The notes under the pieces: model-generated
Databases searched by the model: none
What the model saw: only the letters and a program-made list of their open reading frames with translations
What the model was told of the DNA's origin: nothing
Source: Tetracentron sinense
Lineage: Eukaryota > Streptophyta > Magnoliopsida > Trochodendrales > Trochodendraceae
Direction of reading: 5' to 3'
NCBI GenBank assembly: GCA_015143295.1
Contig: CM026568.1
Location: 14,700,607-14,764,606, forward strand
Length of the DNA: 64,000 nt
Shown here: positions 59,182 to 64,000 of the stretch, piece after piece
Layout of the letters: each line of letters begins with the position of its first letter
Numbering within the stretch: the stretch's first letter is position 1
Made by a program: the position numbers and the translations under genes

Positions 59182-62100
59182 CTAACTGAGTAGGCTATAT
59201 CAGGTCTAGTGCAGTTAATGAGATACATTAGACTACCAATTATCCGAGAAAACTCTAACTGATCTATTCCCTTTCCAGTATTCTTATTTAGATATAAATT
59301 TACATCTACAAGTGTTTTTGCAAGACTTTTATCATTCTTGATAAATCTGTCAAGGATCTTCTTAATGTAATAAAATTGAGATAAGATGAGTCCTTCAGAG
59401 GTTCTAGTAATTTTAATTCCTAGAATTATATTTGCAGCACCTAGATCTTTCATGTCAAACATTTTATTTAACATCAGTTTGGTAGATTGAATGATATCAT
59501 TACTGCTACTTATGATTAACATATCATCTACATAGAGACAAATAATGACATATGCATTTTCAGTGCTTTTTACATAAACACATTTATCACACTCGTTAAT
59601 CCTGAAACCATTTGACATCATAACGTTGTCAAATTTCTCATGCCATTGTTTAAGAGCTTGTTTTAATCCATAGAAGGATTTGTCAAGTTTACATACTTTC
59701 TTTTCTTGGTTATTTGCCATGAAACCTTCTGGTTGTTCCATGTAGATCTCTTCATTCAAATCACCATTTAAGAAAGCAGTTTTAACATTCATTTGATGTA
59801 TCTCTAAGTTGTTAACAGCAGCAATAGCTATTAACATACAGATAGATGTTATCCTTGTAACTGGTGAATAAGTATCGAAATAATCGATACATTCCTTTTG
59901 CTTGTATCCATTTACTACAAGTCTGGCTTTATATTTGTCAATCGTTCCATCAGCTTTCATTTTCTTCTTGAATATCCATTTACATCCTAATGGTTTATTC
60001 CTTGGAGGAAGATCAACTAGTTCTCAAGTATAATTTTGCATGATGGACTCGATTTCACTATTTATAGCCTCTTTCCAAGATGGTGCTTCAGGAGAAGTCA
60101 TGGTAAAGCTTTGAGGCTCATTTTCCAATAGATAAGTTAGAAATCAAGACTGAAAGTTGTAGTAGTTTTTGCTCTTTTACTACGTCTTGGTTCATCTTCA
60201 TTTTCCTTTTCTATAGACTCTTGGTCTATATTTTCTTGATGATCAGTATTAATAGTGTCATGTGTCATTTTTATTGGATTATGTTCTTGTACAATCTTGT
60301 AAGGAAATGTAGTTTCAAAGAAAGATGCATTCTTTGATTTCATTATCATATTGAATGTATATCAGGAATATCTGGCTTGTGTATAAGAAAACGAAATGCA
60401 ATGCTATTGTGAGCATATCCAATGAAGATGCAATCCATTGACTTAGGTCCTATCTTAACCTTCTTTGGAGTAGGAACTGCTACCTTTGCTAGACATCCCC
60501 ACACTTTTAGGTATTTGTAGGAAGGTCTTCGACCTTTCCACAATTCATAGGGTGTTTTGTTTAACTTCTTGTGGGATAGTTTGTTAAGAATATAATTAAC
60601 AGATAAAATTGTCTCCCCTCACAAGTTCTGAGGCAAACCTAAACTAATTAATAATACATTCATCATTTTTTTTAGTGTTCAGTTCTTGCGTTCAGCAATA
60701 CCGTTCTGCTCAGGTGAGTAAGGAGCGGTTGTTTGATGAATTATGTCATGTTCTTTACAGAATTCATCAAATGGTGACACATATTCACCTCCTCTATTGC
60801 TTCTTAACATTTTTATCGTTTGGTTAAGTTGATTTTCAACTTCCCTTTTATAAAGTTTGAATATGTCCAATGCCCCATCTTTGCTAGTTAGCAAATAGAT
60901 ATGACAATACCTTGTGTAATCATCAATGATTGTGAAAGGAATCAGAATTAACATCATACAAATGTTCAGAACTTCTTTCAATTGAGTGAAAGGAAGTTCA
61001 TACAAATCACAGATATCACTATGAATTAACCGTAAAGGTTCAGAACTTCTTTCAATTGAGTGAAAGGAAGTTCTTGATAATTTGGACTCCACACAAATCG
61101 CACATTTATGATTTGAGTCAAACTTAATTTTTAGAATTAAATCTGAATTAGCAAGCCTACGTAAGGAATCAGAATTAACATGTCCTAGTCTAACATGCTA
61201 TAAATTAAAAGACTCAAGCATATAAGCAGAAGAACTTATTGCATTATTATTGTTACCCGAAGGCATATAGTCATGACATTCATCTTGAATAAACCATCAC
61301 AGAGATATCCTCTGCCTACATACATTCAAATTTTAGTTAGAACAAACTTATCTAACTCAAAGACTAACTTAAGTCCATTCTTACTAAGAAGTTCTGCAGA
61401 AACAAGGTTCTTCCCGATGTCTGGTACATGCAGGACATCATTCAGAGTAAGCTCTTTGTCCGAGGTCATCTTCAGTACGACCTTCCCTGATCCTTGAACA
61501 GTTGAGGTAAAGGAGTTTCTCATGTAGAGTTTTTCTATAGCAGTAACTCTATGATAGTTACTAAATGCACTCCTATCTGAACAGATATGGTGAGTTGCTC
61601 TAGTATCTACCCACCACTGTTTGGGATTCATCACCATGTTTACTTCTGAAACAACTGCTGACAAGTGCATATCAGAAACATCCTCTATGATATTCTCTAC
61701 TTCAGTCATATTTACTAGAGTGGATTCCATCTTGGATTTCCCTTGGAAGTTCTGATTTCTGTAATTTTTAGCTACATGCCCTGACCTGTTAAATATGTAA
61801 CAATTACCCTTGAACCTTTTTTGTTACTTGCCTTTATGTTTTTGACTTGGACCTACTTCAGAATGGTTCCCCTTCTTATTCTTATGTTCCACCACATTGG
61901 CCTTTGGCTCAAGAATCTGCTTTCTAGCTTTCCTCTTAGATACTCGATTATCTTATTCAATTCTGAGTCAGATAATCAAGTCATCTACCCCCATTTCCTT
62001 TTGCTTATGCTTAAGGTAATTTTTTGAAGTCCTTCCAAGATGGTGACAACTTCTCAATTACAACAGCTACTTGGAAATATTCATGAAGAATCAATTGGAG

Positions 62101-62563
62101 GTCTTGAACATGGCTTATCACTGTCTTTGAATCAACCATCTTGAAATCAAGAAACCTGTCTATAACAAATTTCTTCATCCCGGCATCCTCTATCTTGTAT
62201 TTCTTGTCCAAGGATTCCCACAATTCTTTAGCAGTCTTAATTAGACTATAGACATTGAATAATGCATTGTCCAAGTCATTCAAGATGTAGTTCTTGCACA
62301 GAAAATCAGCATGTTTCCATGCATCGATTGCAACAACTACCATCCGATTAGGTCCACCCTCTTTCAATGTAGGGGAATCCTCTGGCAGGAATCTTGCCAA
62401 GTTCAAGGTGGTCAGATAGAACAACACTTTCTACTGCCATCTCTTGAAATCCATCACATTGAATTTCTCAGGTTTCTCATCATGAGCAATGGGGCCAGTA
62501 GTGAGTATAGTTGACATTGGGGCCACAACCGGGGTAGGAACAATAGTCTTTTCGGTGTCCATT
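59182..62563 (-). mobile_element. Interior of the outer copia element: gag, protease, integrase, reverse transcriptase
   Basis: Approximate parts on the minus strand: gag at 62.0-62.56 kb (KTAKELWESLDKKYK); protease near 61.6 kb ([14 protein letters not shown]); integrase at 60.6-61.1 kb (DDYTRYCHIYLL, PEQNGIAERKN); lysine-rich linker near 60.2 kb; reverse transcriptase at 59.2-60.0 kb (KTAFLNGDLNEEIYMEQPEG, ICLYVDDMLI). Broken; treated as a fossil. The Ogre array begins immediately to the left. Confidence 0.85.
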
Positions 62564-62599
62564 TAAATGTTTAGATTGTAAACAATAACATAAAATAAA

Positions 62600-63200
62600 T
62601 TTCCAGAATTTAACTAATCACGGAATATAAAATAGAACTATTTAGTAAATTGCAGAACTAATGCTAAAGAGTCTGCAGCAAAATATAGAATATAAATGAT
62701 GTCCGAAATATGTAACAGTGCAGTAAAATTATTGTAGAAATTCACTGTGCAGAATTTGAAGTTGTAGGAATTCTGTGCAGAGTTTTAAATTTTAGAATTT
62801 AAAAGTTTAGAATTTAAAATTTGTAGAATTTTTAAATTGCAGATTGCAGAATTTTAATTGCAGATGGTAGAATTTTAAAACTTCAGATTGCAGAATTTTA
62901 ACTTGCAATATTTAAGTGCAGAATTTTAAAATGCAGCAGGTGCAGATTTTAAATTTGCAGAATTTAAATAGTGCAGATTTTTAAGAAATACAGAATTTTA
63001 ATTGTGCAGATTTTAAAAATGCAGAATTTGAAATGGCAGTAATCAAAGTGCAGAATTCTGTACAGATTTTAAATTACAGAATTTAAATAATGCAGAATTC
63101 TGTACAGATTATAAAATTACAGAATTTATAAACAATGCAAAATTCTGTACAAAATTTAAAAACACAGAGTTTAAACAATGTAGAATTATATAATTCACAA
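62600..63200 (-). repeat. Degenerate GCAGAATTTTAAA repeat region
   Basis: GCAGAATTTTAAA-like motifs recur about every 20-30 bp with many variants (TGCAGATTTTAAA, CAGAATTTAAA), between the gag start and the presumed LTR. It is a low-complexity minisatellite in the leader of the copia element. No coding. Confidence 0.75.
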
Positions 63201-63249
63201 AATTAAAGATAACATATAACAACAGAATATTTATCTTAAGATTGTTGGA

Positions 63250-64000
63250 AATATTTTCTAAAATATCTGTATGTTATCATTAAGACATGCAAATTACAGA
63301 ACAAGAACATTAAAAAATTAAAGAACAGAAGATGTAGTGCACTTTACTGATTGAGGCTTGAATTAGATTCAATGTCCTTAAGACAAATATTGCTCCGCTA
63401 TGGTGGTGACGGTCTGTAGCAACTTGTATCCTAAGATACAATAATCACGCCTCTGGTACTACCATTAGAAACTCAAAAGCACAGCGAACTAGAGGTGTGT
63501 ACAAAACTATTTCTTGAATGCAGACTCACTGTATGTAGAAGGATGACAGAAACTAAGAAGGAGAAGAGTAAATTTCGTATTTTAGAAATGCAACTGAGAA
63601 GCCTTTAAATATAGGCTGAGGAGACTGTCCAGAAAAGTCATGTCTTTTGGGTTTGATTTTAAATCCAAACAGGCATGACTGTTGGATAATAAACCCGTTG
63701 GGTTTGCAGTTGAACTTGAATGGGCTTTAGTCCAAACAAAAAAATAAAATATAGGGGCCTGGGCAAGACAAATAACCAACCAACCAGCCAGGACCGGACT
63801 CGGGGCGGGCGGCGACGGCGCGCATGTGTGGTTGGTTCCACCCTTGGCTAGGTGTTCACCCGTTCACAAAATTTGGGTGCCCCAAGGGCCCACCGTGTAC
63901 TTCAAGGCAATGGTATATAAACCCACTTTGGTTTCAATAATTTTCCGATGTGGGATTATTTTTCTATACCATTCTTCAACTTATAATGCATGTTCATGTG
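63250..64000 (-). repeat. 5' LTR of the outer copia element, partial
   Basis: 63721-64000 matches 41119 to about 41410. The part toward 63250 holds a second TATA-like CCTATATTTAAAGG (minus) near 63610 and a leader. The LTR start lies outside the window and its inner edge (near CCAACA at about 63245) is a guess; no standard primer site was seen. Confidence 0.5.

Larger units (their letters stand above)
41119..64000 (-). mobile_element. Ty1/copia element (Tork-like?), split by the Ogre array, extends past window
   Basis: 3' LTR piece at 41119-41632, interior at 41633-41832 and 59182-62563, 5' LTR from about 63.2 kb to beyond 64000. The two LTR pieces share a ~285-bp block (41119 onward, 63721 onward). 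Pol reads on the minus strand with gag start MDTEKTIVPTPVVAPMSTIL at 62563. The gag and pol sequences resemble the Tork lineage (from memory). Broken, with around eight to ten breaks besides the Ogre insertion. Confidence 0.8.

Overview
The window is plant nuclear DNA from a flowering plant. The evidence is Ty1/copia and Ty3/gypsy elements with plant-type protein sequences, a Tat/Ogre-type gypsy element with two RNase H domains, an L1-type LINE with a DUF4283/CCHC ORF1, plant-style Helitrons, hAT and Harbinger MITEs, tRNA-type SINEs, and telo-box (AAACCCTAA) motifs. Genus or order cannot be read from the sequence. No intact host gene was found. The window is a transposon-dense intergenic block, and the only host-like coding sequence is captured or decayed exon fragments.

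Layout. 1-1430 is a short two-LTR copia-type element with almost no interior. 2.3-4.3 kb holds a hAT MITE and a head-to-tail run of Helitrons, with another Helitron inserted in one of them. 6990-8950 is a solo gypsy LTR with perfect 5-bp target duplications. 11.9-16.6 kb is a cluster of MITEs and a 1.6-kb foldback element full of inverted G-box/ABRE-like units. 17.28-17.46 kb is a strict 23-bp tandem array in which most units can form a hairpin. 19.0-32.1 kb is an L1 LINE split by a copia element (20266-28544). One LTR of that copia holds a 3.46-kb Helitron (20369-23831). The Helitron carries a glutamate dehydrogenase exon and itself contains a SINE, so the nest is four deep.

32685-35786 is a PIF/Harbinger-type DNA transposon with Myb/SANT-like and GRF zinc-finger remnants and no recognised transposase. 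36.6-40.5 kb has a gypsy LTR with primer-binding site, a probable solo copia LTR, a gag-like fossil and a perfectly bounded SINE. From about 41.1 kb to beyond the window end lies a minus-strand copia element into which a 17.3-kb Tat/Ogre gypsy array (41833-59181) is inserted.

The order of events follows from the nesting. The LINE is oldest, then copia (LTRs about 4% diverged), then Helitron, then SINE. Likewise the outer copia predates the Ogre array (LTRs about 5-6% diverged). These percentages are counts by eye; the implied ages of a few million years depend on an assumed plant substitution rate. No previously undescribed system could be demonstrated. The most unusual structures are the 23-bp hairpin array, the palindromes in the Ogre LTRs that changed in a compensating way, the four-level nest with its captured exon, and the foldback array.
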